Assembly (NCBI RefSeq): GCF_002943425.1
Contig: NZ_PTRA01000001.1
Span: forward strand, 496,001 to 560,000
Length of the DNA: 64,000 nucleotides
Origin: Siphonobacter curvatus
Lineage (GTDB): Bacteria > Bacteroidota > Bacteroidia > Cytophagales > Spirosomataceae
Direction: 5' to 3'
Positions 33,159-42,489 of the stretch are shown piece by piece; the first letter of the stretch is position 1; every line of letters begins with the position of its first letter. The position numbers were made by a program, and so were the translations under genes. A model generated the notes under the pieces. The model did no database searches. It was given only the letters and a program-made list of their open reading frames with translations, and was not told the origin of the DNA.

Positions 33159-36100
33159 CTAATCCATTAGCTTCTTCCGACGTTCGCGGCCGCTGTATAC
33201 CCATTCGTACACGGCGGGAAGAATCAACAGCGATAATGCCGAAGCCGTCATCAATCCACCAATAACGACGATGGCTAAAGGTTTCTGCGTTTCAGATCCG
33301 ATGCCGTGGGAAAGTGCCGCGGGTAACAGACCCAGCGAGGCCATTAGTGCCGTCATGATTACCGGACGCAAACGTGACTTGGCACCTTCTTTAATGGCTT
33401 CGCCGAGGGGCATTTTTTCGTGCAGATTCTGTCGGAATTTATTAACCAGAATAACACCGTCCTGCGTAGCAACGCCAAAGAGGGCAATGAAACCAACCCC
33501 AGCAGAGATACTGAAATTCATACCCGTTAGCAACAAAGCCAGAATCCCACCGATGAGAGCAAAAGGTACGTTGAGTAAAACCAGAATCGAATCCAGTGCA
33601 TTGCCGAAAGAGGCAAAAAGAATGAAGAAAATCAGTAGAATACTGATGGGCACGACGATGGATAACTGACGTTCGGCTCGTTGCTGGTTTTCAAATTCGC
33701 CATTCCATTTGATCTCATACCCTTTATCGAGTTTAACCGCAGCTTGTACCCGCTGTTGAGCTTCTTCAATCGTACTGCCCAAGTCGCGTCCCCGGACGGA
33801 GAATTTGACCGCAATAAAGCGGGCGTTATTTTCCCGGTAAATGAAAGCCGGACCCGAGACGTTGCCAATGTTGGCAATTTCCTTGAGGGGTATTTTGCCG
33901 CCATTCAGCGTAGGAACCTTCAGGTTACCGATTTGCTCAATCGACGAACGGAAGGGTAAGTCGTAGCGTAACCGCAAATCAAACTTGCGTTCTTCTTCGT
34001 ACACCTGACTCACGGCCTTTCCCCCAATCGCCATTTCGATCACAGCGTTGGCATCGGCCGCATCGACGCCGTACTGGGCCATTTTGTCGGGATTGAGCGT
34101 AATCAGTAATTCCGGCTGACCCAGGTTCCGGAATACGCCCAGATCCTGAATGCCCTGTACTTTCTTGAGAATCGCGTAAACCTGATCCGCTTTCTTGTCG
34201 AGCACCTGTAGATCGCGGCCCTGGATTTTAACCGCAATGGAGCCTTTCACGCCCGATACGGCTTCTTCTACGTTATCCGAAATCGGCTGCGAGAAGTTAA
34301 AATCAATGCCTTGGTATTTGGCGAGTTTCTGCTGCATTTCCGCAATCAGTTCATCCTTGGAAATGTCGCGTTTCCATTCATCCTGCGGGAACAAATCCAC
34401 GAAAAATTCCTGATTGAAGAAGCCCGTCGCATCGGTACCATCATTCGGGCGGCCCGTTTGCGAGATAACGCCGCGTACTTCCGGAAACTGTTCGAATACC
34501 TGCCGGAATTTACGAGTATAGTGATACGAATCTTCCAAGCTGATGCTGAGGGGCATACTGGCCCGTACGTAAATCGAACCTTCGTTGAGGTGCGGCAGAA
34601 ATTCGGTACCGACGAAGTGAAAAGAAGCCAGCGAGCCAACCAGGAAAAGTACAGCCGTGATGATCGCCCGTTTGGGGTGATCCATGACTCGGTTTAGTAG
34701 GGGACCGTAGTTTCGATTCAGCCATTCAATGATGGGGTTGTGACGTTCACGGACGTTCTTATTCAGCAACATGCTGCTTAGCACCGGCACCAGCGTCAGG
34801 GCTAATAATAAAGCTCCCAGTAGGGCAAAACCCATCGTAAAGGCCAATGGACTGAAGAGTTTACCTTCTACTTTCTGGAACGAGAAAATGGGAAGCAAGG
34901 CAGTAATGATGATCAGCTTCGAGGTAAAGATGGACTTGCCCATCTCCACCGAAGTTTTCAAAATCCGGCCCATTTTGGCTCGTTTGTTAAACTTCTCCAT
35001 GCCCTCGTGTTCGGCCCAGTGGGCCAGCATCACAAAGAGGCCTTCCACCATAACCACCGCTCCGTCGATGATGATCCCGAAGTCGATCGCTCCGATGGAA
35101 AGCAGGTTAGCCGACATGCCTTTGATTCGCATCAGAATAAAAGCAAAGAGCAAAGCCAGCGGAATGACGATGGCTACAGTAACAGTGGTTCGCCAGTCGG
35201 CCAGAAAGATCAGCAGAATGATCGTCACCAGCGTAATGCCCATGATCACGTTTTCACCCACCGTATGCAGGGTATGGTTATTCAGCTCAGTACGGTCGTA
35301 GAAAACCTTGATTTTTACGTCCGAAGGAAGAGCAACGGAGTTCAGGTAGGCTACTTTTTCTTTGAGCTGGGGTAATACTAAACCAGGGTTTTCGCCCTTC
35401 CGCATCAGTACGATCCCTTCAACGACATCGTCGTGATTGTCGCGACCCACAATACCCAATTGCGGTAAGGCTGATTCGTGAACCGTACCTAAATTCGACA
35501 AGCGAACGGGTACACCATTGACGTTTTTAACGATGACTTTCTCGATGTCAGACACGTTTTTGACAATTCCGATGCCCCGAACGACGAAGGCCTGCTGACC
35601 TTCCCGGAGGATATCGCCGCCCACGTTAACGTTAGCCCGTTGGAGGGCTCCGAACACGTCCAGGGCGGTCAGGTCGTATTTAGCCAGCAAGGCCGGATTG
35701 ATACTGACTTCAAACGTTTTCACCTGTCCGCCAAAACTGACTACATCCGCAACGCCGGGTACGGCTTTCAGGGCTTTCTCGATGGTCCAGTCCTGAATGG
35801 TTTTGAGTTCCGTAGTCGTCTTACCTTTGGAGGCCAGGGTATACCGATAGATCTCACCCGTGGGGCCGGCTGGCGGTTGAATCTCCGCATCCACGCCGTC
35901 GGGCAGATTGACGTTGGCCAGTTTCTGGCTGGCTTCCATACGGGCGTTGAAGTTATCTACGCCGTCTTCGAAAACGATTTTAATGAAGGATAAGCCGAAC
36001 AGGTTAATGGAGCGAATGGCCGTCTTGTGCGAAATAGAGTTCATTTCCGTTTCAATCGGGCTGGAAATGAAACGCTCGACTTCTTCGGCACTGCGACCCG

Positions 36101-36269
36101 GCCACTGCGTAATGATCACGACTTCGGTGTTCGTTACGTCAGGGTACGCTTCAACGGGCGTGTTATAAAAACTGACGGCTCCCGCAATAATGACCAGCAG
36201 AGTCATCATAAAGACAATGCCTTTATGTTTGAGGGAAAAGCCAATGATATTTTTAATGAACTTATTCAT
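33159..36269 (-). CDS. Heavy-metal efflux RND transporter, CusA/CzcA family
   Basis: This 1036-aa inner-membrane RND pump has 12 TM segments in two repeats with two large periplasmic loops. Family marks: FSLKHKGIVFMMTLLVIIAG at the N-terminus, AYPDVTNTEVVIITQWPGRSAEEVER, DWRTTVTVAIVIPLALLFAF, the TM4 proton-relay segment SIGAIDFGIIIDGAVVMVE and the closing AVYEWVYSGRERRK. The GAIDFGIIID acidic residues are typical of heavy-metal (HAE/CzcA) rather than drug pumps. With the adaptor and TolC-like genes upstream it forms a CBA tripartite system; Cu/Ag versus Co/Zn/Cd specificity is not resolved. Confidence 0.95.
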   Translation of the reverse strand: MNKFIKNIIGFSLKHKGIVFMMTLLVIIAGAVSFYNTPVEAYPDVTNTEVVIITQWPGRSAEEVERFISSPIETEMNSISHKTAIRSINLFGLSFIKIVFEDGVDNFNARMEASQKLANVNLPDGVDAEIQPPAGPTGEIYRYTLASKGKTTTELKTIQDWTIEKALKAVPGVADVVSFGGQVKTFEVSINPALLAKYDLTALDVFGALQRANVNVGGDILREGQQAFVVRGIGIVKNVSDIEKVIVKNVNGVPVRLSNLGTVHESALPQLGIVGRDNHDDVVEGIVLMRKGENPGLVLPQLKEKVAYLNSVALPSDVKIKVFYDRTELNNHTLHTVGENVIMGITLVTIILLIFLADWRTTVTVAIVIPLALLFAFILMRIKGMSANLLSIGAIDFGIIIDGAVVMVEGLFVMLAHWAEHEGMEKFNKRAKMGRILKTSVEMGKSIFTSKLIIITALLPIFSFQKVEGKLFSPLAFTMGFALLGALLLALTLVPVLSSMLLNKNVRERHNPIIEWLNRNYGPLLNRVMDHPKRAIITAVLFLVGSLASFHFVGTEFLPHLNEGSIYVRASMPLSISLEDSYHYTRKFRQVFEQFPEVRGVISQTGRPNDGTDATGFFNQEFFVDLFPQDEWKRDISKDELIAEMQQKLAKYQGIDFNFSQPISDNVEEAVSGVKGSIAVKIQGRDLQVLDKKADQVYAILKKVQGIQDLGVFRNLGQPELLITLNPDKMAQYGVDAADANAVIEMAIGGKAVSQVYEEERKFDLRLRYDLPFRSSIEQIGNLKVPTLNGGKIPLKEIANIGNVSGPAFIYRENNARFIAVKFSVRGRDLGSTIEEAQQRVQAAVKLDKGYEIKWNGEFENQQRAERQLSIVVPISILLIFFILFASFGNALDSILVLLNVPFALIGGILALLLTGMNFSISAGVGFIALFGVATQDGVILVNKFRQNLHEKMPLGEAIKEGAKSRLRPVIMTALMASLGLLPAALSHGIGSETQKPLAIVVIGGLMTASALSLLILPAVYEWVYSGRERRKKLMD

Positions 36270-36296
36270 GATCGGACCCGGGAAGGGAGTGTGGGA

Positions 36297-37373
36297 TTAG
36301 TCCGTTAATTCATTGAAAAGCAATAGGGCACCTTCAGTAACCACGCGATCGTTATCTTTCAAATCGCCCTTAACGTAGCTGTAACGTGAGGTACTCCGAA
36401 CCACTTCGACGGGTACGGCCACGTATTTTTCCTTACCCGCCGCCTTGATGACAAAGTACTTATCTTCACTAAAAATGACTGATTTCGGATTGACTGCCAG
36501 CAGACGCTCGGGCTTTTCAATGTGTAGCTTGATGGTACAGAACATCTGGGGTTTCAGTAAGCCATTCGGGTTGGGCAAGACCACCCGGGCCTGTAGCACT
36601 TTGCTGTCATTGTCAATGACCTGGCTGATGTTCTCAATGCGACCCTGAAAGACTTTGTCGGGGTACGCCAGGGTCGTGATGTTGACCTGCTGACCCACCT
36701 TAACGGCTTCAATATCCGATTCGTAAATATTGATCATGATCCAGACATCCGACAGATTGGAAATGGTGAACATACTGTTGCCATTGTCGGAACGAATCTG
36801 GGTGTTGGGGTTGACGTTCCGCTCCACGACGTAGCCGCTTACGGGAGCCTTCACCAGAAAGGTAGGCTGATTACCCGACGACGTACCGCCGTACATCTTT
36901 AGTACCTGCGTTGACCGATCCAGTTCAGAGGTGGCAATTTCGAGTTGTTTACGGGCGTTAATCAGGTCCGATTCACTCGAAAACTTACTTTTGTACAGTT
37001 GTTCGGCGTTGTCAGCATTACGTTTGGCCATATCGAAACCCGCCTTGGCCTGATTGTAATCACGCTGGTACTGACTCACGTCGGCACTTTGAAGCTTCGC
37101 CAAGACCTGACCTTGTTTGACGTACGCTCCCAATTCCGCATTTACATCCAGTACATTACCGCTGACGATGGGGAAAACCCGATCCACCCGTTTCTGATCA
37201 AAAGAAACCTCCCCCGTGAATTGTAATTCCTGTTCGTAGTTGCGAACGTGAACGGTATCCGTCTTGAAAGCCGAATCCGTATCCTTCGAATTGACTTCCT
37301 GAGGTTCTTTGTTCGAGTGGCAGGCTGCCAGAGCGACCAGACTCAGCAAATAGAAAAACGATTTCGTTTTCAT
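36297..37373 (-). CDS. RND efflux periplasmic adaptor (CusB/CzcB family) lipoprotein
   Basis: This 358-aa membrane-fusion protein has lipobox LAACH (Cys19). Order: beta-barrel start (ELQFTGEVSFDQKRVDRV), lipoyl half (VNAELGAYVKQGQVLAKLQSADV), an alpha-helical hairpin (about 105-160, coiled coil), the second lipoyl half (KAPVSGYVVERNVNPNTQI), beta-barrel and membrane-proximal domains. It joins the RND pump to the TolC-like channel. The gene lies 27 bp upstream of the pump and 30 bp downstream of the TolC-like gene, a tight operon. No N-terminal metal-binding extension (Met- or His-rich) is visible. Confidence 0.94.
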   Translation of the reverse strand: MKTKSFFYLLSLVALAACHSNKEPQEVNSKDTDSAFKTDTVHVRNYEQELQFTGEVSFDQKRVDRVFPIVSGNVLDVNAELGAYVKQGQVLAKLQSADVSQYQRDYNQAKAGFDMAKRNADNAEQLYKSKFSSESDLINARKQLEIATSELDRSTQVLKMYGGTSSGNQPTFLVKAPVSGYVVERNVNPNTQIRSDNGNSMFTISNLSDVWIMINIYESDIEAVKVGQQVNITTLAYPDKVFQGRIENISQVIDNDSKVLQARVVLPNPNGLLKPQMFCTIKLHIEKPERLLAVNPKSVIFSEDKYFVIKAAGKEKYVAVPVEVVRSTSRYSYVKGDLKDNDRVVTEGALLLFNELTD

Positions 37374-37403
37374 GAGGAGTGGGCAAAAGGATAAAACCTT
37401 TAG

Positions 37404-38693
37404 TTAGAAAGTCTTGGAGTTGGTAACGTAATTAAGCTGTTGCTGAGCCTGATAGAGTTGATTGCTCAGGTTAATGAAATTCAGCTGAGCATCTTTGTAG
37501 GAGCGAATTTTATCAATGAAGCTGACCAGATCAATCACGCGTTTCTGGTAGTCAATCGTTGCATTTTTACTGATGTCCTGAATGCGTTGACGGTACCCCG
37601 GATCGAGGTTTGCCTGGAGTTGTTGGGCGTGTTGCCACTGTTCGTAAGCGGAAATGACTTCCTGTCTTATCTGTAACTGACTCTGATTGATGTTCTGAGT
37701 ACTTTGTTCTATACCGATTTTAGCTGCCTGAATATTGCCCTGATTTCGGTTTTTAAAGGGCAGATCCATAGCTACCTGCAAGCCGTAGTAGTTGGGATAC
37801 GCCTCACCAAAGCGTGCGTAGTTGGCTCCAACCATCAGTTGTGGGGTTGCCAGTGATTTCTGATACGTCAGATTCTGCTGAGCGTAGGTCGTTTGGCGTT
37901 GGGTTGTTTGCAAATCGGGACGATTCGCGACGGCCTGATCCAGTAACTGGTTAAGCAGAGGGGAGGCCGAATCGCTGATCTGAAATTCCGTGCGGTAATA
38001 CGTAGAAGACGTATCGGCTAGGAGTATACGTAAGGTTGCTTCGTCCTGACTGATTTGATTGCGTAAATCATTGATGGCGGCGTCCGTATTTCGCTGTTCC
38101 AGTTCGAGGCGAGTCACTTCGTATTCAGAAATAACGCCCAGTTTCAGTTGAGCCCGGAAGGCGTCGAGCAAATTTGCCAAACGAGTTCGTTCTTCCTGAA
38201 TGAAGGCATACTGAGCCTGTTCGCTGGCCAGAGTACCGAACGTTTGAGCTAGCTGATAACGTAAACTCCGCATTACATCCTGAAAAACGGCTTGTTGAAC
38301 CTCCGTATTCGCTTCATTCAGAGCCACGAGCTTACTCCGACGACCTGCCAGGCTCAGGACTTGCTGAAGTTGCCAGCTGTAGGCACCTCCCGTAGGGTTA
38401 AGCTTGTCACCCGAAGGGTTGGTCAACGGAAGTACCTTCGACGTATTCGGATTGAATGCATTAAAGCCAAACTGAAAATTGGGATTGTCCCAAAGTTTCG
38501 CCTGCTGAACAGCCGCCTCCGAAAGGTTGATGTTGTATTTCTGAGCCAGCAGAGCAAAGTTTTTCTGAAGAAACTGCTGTTCTGCCTGGGGTAAGGTCAG
38601 ACGGAGCGTGTCCGTCTGACCATAGGATAGCTGGGAGACCGAAAGAAACAGGAGAAGACTCACTAGCACCCTTGAAAATTGAATAAGCTTCAC
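37404..38693 (-). CDS. TolC-family outer-membrane efflux channel (CusC/CzcC-like)
   Basis: This 429-aa exported protein has a signal to about SYGQ (residue 26). It shows two TolC repeats of long coiled-coil helices rich in Gln, Ala and Leu (LTLPQAEQQFLQKNFALLAQKYN; ANRPDLQTTQRQTTYAQQNL), with barrel strands PNFQFGFNAFNP and QLMVGANYARFG. It is the first gene of the three-gene efflux operon and supplies the outer-membrane duct. No metal-sensing regulator is adjacent, so control of the operon is not evident from the window. Confidence 0.93.
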   Translation of the reverse strand: MKLIQFSRVLVSLLLFLSVSQLSYGQTDTLRLTLPQAEQQFLQKNFALLAQKYNINLSEAAVQQAKLWDNPNFQFGFNAFNPNTSKVLPLTNPSGDKLNPTGGAYSWQLQQVLSLAGRRSKLVALNEANTEVQQAVFQDVMRSLRYQLAQTFGTLASEQAQYAFIQEERTRLANLLDAFRAQLKLGVISEYEVTRLELEQRNTDAAINDLRNQISQDEATLRILLADTSSTYYRTEFQISDSASPLLNQLLDQAVANRPDLQTTQRQTTYAQQNLTYQKSLATPQLMVGANYARFGEAYPNYYGLQVAMDLPFKNRNQGNIQAAKIGIEQSTQNINQSQLQIRQEVISAYEQWQHAQQLQANLDPGYRQRIQDISKNATIDYQKRVIDLVSFIDKIRSYKDAQLNFINLSNQLYQAQQQLNYVTNSKTF

Positions 38694-38916
38694 TGCCTTA
38701 TAGTTTAAAAGTGGGGTCAGTATTAAGAACAGGCCTTACTTTTTGTGCTTGTCGTCAGCAAAGGTTCATCTACGAGTTTAGAGAGAGTTTAAAGAAATTT
38801 TAAAAGCGAATTAAAAGAGATCAGACATCAGATTCCTGCGTGAAAACTAAGTTGTATACCTATCGAACATTGCTGACACAAGTCGAAAAGCAGTTGTTCT
38901 ACGATGCGAAAAACAT

Positions 38917-39735
38917 TTAAAGATGATGTCCACAAAATTTGCAGAAGACCGCGTCTGCATCGTGACCTTCCCGGCCACAGGAGGGGCAGGATTCGCTGCT
39001 GTGGTTTTTGTTACGGGCCGCTGCCGCGATTTCATTGGTAATGATCCCGGTCGGAACGGCAATGATTCCGTAACCAATCAGCATGACAATACTGGAAATA
39101 AATTTTCCCAACGGTGTTACGGGTGAAATATCTCCGTACCCTACCGTAGTAATCGTTACAATGGCCCAGTAAATGCTTTCCGGAATGCTGGAGAATCCAT
39201 TCTGACGGTCTTCCACCAAATACATGACCGATCCCAGAATGGTTACCAGCATAAGAACCGTAAGCATGAAGATGCTGATTTTCTTTAGACTGGCCCGAAT
39301 GGCAACACTCAGAAACTCTATTTCGGTAAGAAAATGGGTGAGCTTGAAAATGCGGAATACCCGTAGGAGTCGTAGAGCCCGAAGTACCAGCAGTGATTGG
39401 GCACCAACGTAAAAAATGCTCAGGTAGGAGGGAACGATGGCGAGCAGGTCAATCAGGCCCAAGGGACTGACTATATACCGGATTGGTCGTCGAATGCTGA
39501 TGAGTCGTAACAGGTATTCGAGCGTAAAAAGCAGGGTGAAAGCCCATTCAAGTCTAAAAAACAAAACTCCGTACAACCGATGGTAGTGCGTTACACTATC
39601 CAGCATGACGACGAGAATGCTACCTAAAATGGCAAAAAGCAAAGCAACATCAAAGGCCTTTCCTGCCGCGGTGTTTGATTCAAAAATAATCTCCTGTAAT
39701 CGCTCCCGCCAGGTTTTGCTAGGTTTTGGTTCCAT
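38917..39735 (-). CDS. Voltage-gated potassium channel with C-terminal zinc ribbon
   Basis: This six-TM ion channel has about 272 aa from ATG 39735. S1-S4 includes the voltage-sensor helix VLRALRLLRVFRIFKL with Arg at every third position. The pore carries the K+ selectivity filter TVGYGD (about 197-202). The short cytoplasmic tail ends in a four-cysteine zinc ribbon, CPSCGREGHDADAVFCKFCG (C250, C253, C265, C268), an uncommon ending for Kv-type channels that might mediate metal or redox gating or assembly. The longer frame from 39798 begins with a hydrophobic stretch from a non-ATG codon and is rejected. Monocistronic. Confidence 0.9.
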   Translation of the reverse strand: MEPKPSKTWRERLQEIIFESNTAAGKAFDVALLFAILGSILVVMLDSVTHYHRLYGVLFFRLEWAFTLLFTLEYLLRLISIRRPIRYIVSPLGLIDLLAIVPSYLSIFYVGAQSLLVLRALRLLRVFRIFKLTHFLTEIEFLSVAIRASLKKISIFMLTVLMLVTILGSVMYLVEDRQNGFSSIPESIYWAIVTITTVGYGDISPVTPLGKFISSIVMLIGYGIIAVPTGIITNEIAAAARNKNHSSESCPSCGREGHDADAVFCKFCGHHL

Positions 39736-39859
39736 GCGGGAAAGGTAAAAAAAGTAAGTCGGGGGCACAAGAAGGAAAAAAGAATGAACAAATCTCAATC
39801 TAAGAAACGTTGCCGTTATCGTTTATAGCTGGATAAAAGACGACTTCTCCCCCAATAAA

Positions 39860-39900
39860 ATAAAACCCCGTTACTTAAATTTTAAGTAACGGGGTTTTAT
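39860..39900. terminator. 20-bp perfect inverted-repeat terminator of pyk
   Basis: The arms 39860-39879 and 39881-39900 are perfectly complementary around a single T, with A/T ends and an ACCCCGTTAC core. It lies 17 bp past the pyk stop codon on the minus strand. Confidence 0.85.
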
Positions 39901-39917
39901 CAAATGGTTCAAACAGC

Positions 39918-41429
39918 CTATTGTTCAGCCGCTACTTCATCCGCAATTTTATCAATCACACCCATTTTCACCGTGTTAGTACGTAAATCCTGCTGGGCGG
40001 GTACGCTCAGTAAGGTTACGAACACATCACCTTTTTGCAGGTGGCCCTGTTTGACCAGGATTTTGGCAATGTCGTGTGAGATTTGCTCGGTGCTGAGGTT
40101 TGCACTGTCGTAATTGAATACGCGTGTGCCCCACAACAGCCCCATCTGCGTCATCAGGTTTTCGTCTGCTGAGAATACAAAAATATCCGCTTTCGGACGG
40201 TGAGACGACAAACGGTACGCCGTATACCCACTGTTCGTAATGCACAGAATGGCTTTCGCCTGTACGTCACGAGCCAGACGGCAAGCAGCGGCAATGACAC
40301 GATCGTTCAGGATGGTCGGCGAGTTTTCTTCGCCCTTCAGCATGTGATTTTTGAAGTAAATCGCTGATTCATCCCCGTATACAATCGGAATTTGATTTTG
40401 CTGTTCTTCAACGGCTTCAATGATATGCGTCATCGTCGAAACGGCTTCGACAGGGTACTGTCCTGAAGCTGATTCTGCCGAAAGCATGGTTGCCGAAGCT
40501 CCATCCAGCACAGCGTTAGCAACGTCCGAGGTTTCCGCACGCGTAGGGCGGGGAGAGCTCGTCATCGACTCCAGCATTTGCGTCGCCACGATAACGGGCT
40601 TGGCGTGCTTGATACACTTGCGGATCATCGTTTTCTGAAGCTCGGGTACCATGGCACCGTCCAGCTCAACGCCTAAATCACCCCGGGCCACCATTACGGC
40701 GTCGGTAGCTTCGATGATGGCATCGAGTACTTCAGGAACCACCGCCTCGGGTTTTTCGATTTTAGCGATGATTTTTGAGCGACCATTACGGGCTTTGATT
40801 TTTTCTTTAACAGCCAGAATATCTTCAGCGGAACGAACGAAGGAAAGGGCGATCCAGTCCACATCATGTTCCAGACCAAAGATCAGGTCTTCTTCGTCTT
40901 TTTCAGTCAGAGCAGGTAAGCCTACTTTCGTGCCGGGCAGGTTAATGCCTTTCTTCGATTTCAGGATACCACCGTATACCACTTTCGTGAGTACTTCTTT
41001 TTTATCGTAATCGATAGATTCTACCAGTACCTCCAGGTTACCGTCATCCATCAGGATGCGTTCGCCGGGTTTTACGTCCAGGTACATCGAAGTATAAGTC
41101 GTACCTACACGCTCAGAAGTTCCCAGCAGATTTTCGTCCATAACGAAAGTCAGTGGGTTTCCTGCGACGAGTTCAACGCCGTTATTTTCTACGAGTTGGG
41201 TACGAATCTTAGGTCCCTGTAAATCCTGAAGGATGGTAAGGTTTAAGCCATGTTCGGCGTTAATTTCGCGAATAGCCTGAATGCGACTCAGATGGTCAGC
41301 GTGCGTTCCGTGGGAAAAGTTAAGCCGAAAGATGTTCGCACCAGACTGGGCGAGCTTCAGCAACATTTCTTTGGATTGGGAAGCCGGACCAACGGTGGCA
41401 ACAATTTTGGTTTTTTTCTGGTAAGGCAT
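39918..41429 (-). CDS. pyk: Pyruvate kinase
   Basis: This is a 503-aa pyruvate kinase that makes ATP and pyruvate from PEP and ADP as the last step of glycolysis. Seen: KIVATVGPASQSKE, the substrate loop IFRLNFSHGTH, DLQGPKIRT, the catalytic-lysine segment KIIAKIEKPEAV, the metal-binding MVARGDLGVEL, and the family signature region ATQMLESMTSSPRPTRAETSDVANAVLDG. The C-terminal allosteric domain is of standard length. Start is the ATG at 41429 (MPYQKKTKIVATVG); the 13-residue extension from 41468 is not supported. Confidence 0.97.
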   Translation of the reverse strand: MPYQKKTKIVATVGPASQSKEMLLKLAQSGANIFRLNFSHGTHADHLSRIQAIREINAEHGLNLTILQDLQGPKIRTQLVENNGVELVAGNPLTFVMDENLLGTSERVGTTYTSMYLDVKPGERILMDDGNLEVLVESIDYDKKEVLTKVVYGGILKSKKGINLPGTKVGLPALTEKDEEDLIFGLEHDVDWIALSFVRSAEDILAVKEKIKARNGRSKIIAKIEKPEAVVPEVLDAIIEATDAVMVARGDLGVELDGAMVPELQKTMIRKCIKHAKPVIVATQMLESMTSSPRPTRAETSDVANAVLDGASATMLSAESASGQYPVEAVSTMTHIIEAVEEQQNQIPIVYGDESAIYFKNHMLKGEENSPTILNDRVIAAACRLARDVQAKAILCITNSGYTAYRLSSHRPKADIFVFSADENLMTQMGLLWGTRVFNYDSANLSTEQISHDIAKILVKQGHLQKGDVFVTLLSVPAQQDLRTNTVKMGVIDKIADEVAAEQ

Positions 41430-41929
41430 GTGTACGGAATACAAGTGTTCGAGTTTCCAGGGCCGCAAGTTAGGGTTTCGTCCCGGAAATTCCAGTTTTC
41501 AGGAATGGAAACGTTCCGGAAGGTAGGGAAATTTTCTTTGGCAGAAGTGTAGGAATGAGTCTTAAACTAATATTTTCCAGACAAAAAGCCATACGATTCC
41601 GAATAAAGCTTCCATTAAATGACGCCTGCCGGGTATCCATAAAATCCAGAAAACTTGCTAATTAAAGATAGATGAGCTTCGGGAAGTCTATTGAAGGGCA
41701 AACAGCTGGAAAGACAGTGACGTGTATCTCAGAGGACAAACGGGGCAACCTGCACCAGTTGGAACCTGCATCAGTATAGACGGGTGAATTCACCCTGCGT
41801 GGTATATAAGGCTATGTATATTGAACCCCTCCGGGGTTAGCGTACTTCATTAACAATGAAGGTAACCTCATTCAGGCCGTTTTGAATGTTAATTCATGCC
41901 TCTTATACTTAGCATATACGATCTCACTA
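41430..41929. repeat. 500-bp intergenic region with palindromic repeat-like element
   Basis: No gene is seen. From about 41730 to 41870 there is a series of compact palindromes: GGGTGAATTCACCC (41782-41795, perfect), AACCCCTCCGGGGTT (41824-41838, 6-bp arms) and CTTCATTAACAATGAAG (41845-41861, 7-bp arms). This spacing and the AACCCC/GGGGTT stem resemble dispersed REP/BIME-type intergenic elements of Bacteroidota. The part next to pyk presumably also contains its promoter. Confidence 0.5.
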
Positions 41930-41976
41930 GCCTTAAAAACAAAACCTCCTGAAGGCATTAAAGCTTCCGGGAGGTT
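41930..41976 (-). terminator. Terminator of exbD gene
   Basis: AACCTCC (41943-41949) pairs with GGAGGTT (41970-41976) and an inner GAAG/CTTC stem. On the minus strand TTTTGTTTTT follows. It is 19 bp past the ExbD stop. Confidence 0.75.
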
Positions 41977-41994
41977 CGCGTATCTCTACTTTTC

Positions 41995-42411
41995 TTACTT
42001 CGAACTGGTCGCCGTAGGTTTTGCTGAAGTGGCCAGTACGAGTTTGGCTCCTACCTTCGCCGTTACATCCGCGACGTCTACTAGATCCTGGACGGAACTG
42101 GTTTTCTCGATTCGTACCAGTACTACGGGACTTTCCTGCCCTTCGGCTCGTGTGGCTAAGGCACTCTCCAGTTCGGCGGCTCCTACGATTTGCCCTTCCA
42201 CATTATACTGTTGATTAGGCATTACCGACAGGTTAATCACCTGCGAGGGTGTTGAAGGAGCCGTTGACGATTGCGGTAGCAACATTTGCATGGCCGATGG
42301 ACTAGCCAGCGTCGCAATCATCAAGAAGAAAATCAGTAAGAAGAAAAGAATATCCGACAGCGAAGCAGCCTCAATATGACCACGATGCCGATTCCGACGT
42401 TGTATTTTCAT
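41995..42411 (-). CDS. exbD: ExbD/TolR-family biopolymer transport protein
   Basis: This 138-aa inner-membrane protein has one TM segment carrying the proton-path Asp (ASLSDILFFLLIFFLM, Asp20). A periplasmic domain follows with the ExbD pattern (VINLSVMPNQQYNVEGQIV, SPVVLVRIEKTSSVQDLVDVADVTAKVGAKLVLAT). The N-terminal KIQRRNRHRGHIE replaces the usual MxxR...E start. It works with the ExbB-like gene 78 bp upstream to couple the proton motive force to TonB or an analogous rod; no tonB gene is visible here. Confidence 0.9.
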   Translation of the reverse strand: MKIQRRNRHRGHIEAASLSDILFFLLIFFLMIATLASPSAMQMLLPQSSTAPSTPSQVINLSVMPNQQYNVEGQIVGAAELESALATRAEGQESPVVLVRIEKTSSVQDLVDVADVTAKVGAKLVLATSAKPTATSSK

Positions 42412-42424
42412 GAGTAAGTTTGGA

Positions 42425-42486
42425 GTTTAGGGTTTGGAGTTTTGAGTTGTTAGAACATATTAACGCTAAAACTCAAAACCCTAAAC
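42425..42486. repeat. 19-bp near-perfect inverted repeat between exbB and exbD
   Basis: GTTTAGGGTTTGGAGTTTT (42425-42443) and AAAACTCAAAACCCTAAAC (42468-42486) are complementary at 18 of 19 positions around a 24-nt loop. It fills the whole exbB-exbD gap and is made of GAGTTTTG and GGGTTT words also seen at 49338-49458. Confidence 0.6.
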
Positions 42487-42489
42487 GTT

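Noticed and set aside
33271-35375. Several long open frames on the plus strand opposite the RND pump gene
   Set aside because: They run antisense through a well-conserved CusA-type gene, have Arg/Ser-rich compositions typical of shadow frames and no recognisable domains.
39736-39798. Hydrophobic extension of the K+ channel N-terminus
   Set aside because: It starts from a non-ATG codon, would add a signal-like stretch unusual for this family, and ATG 39735 gives a normal cytoplasmic N-terminus.
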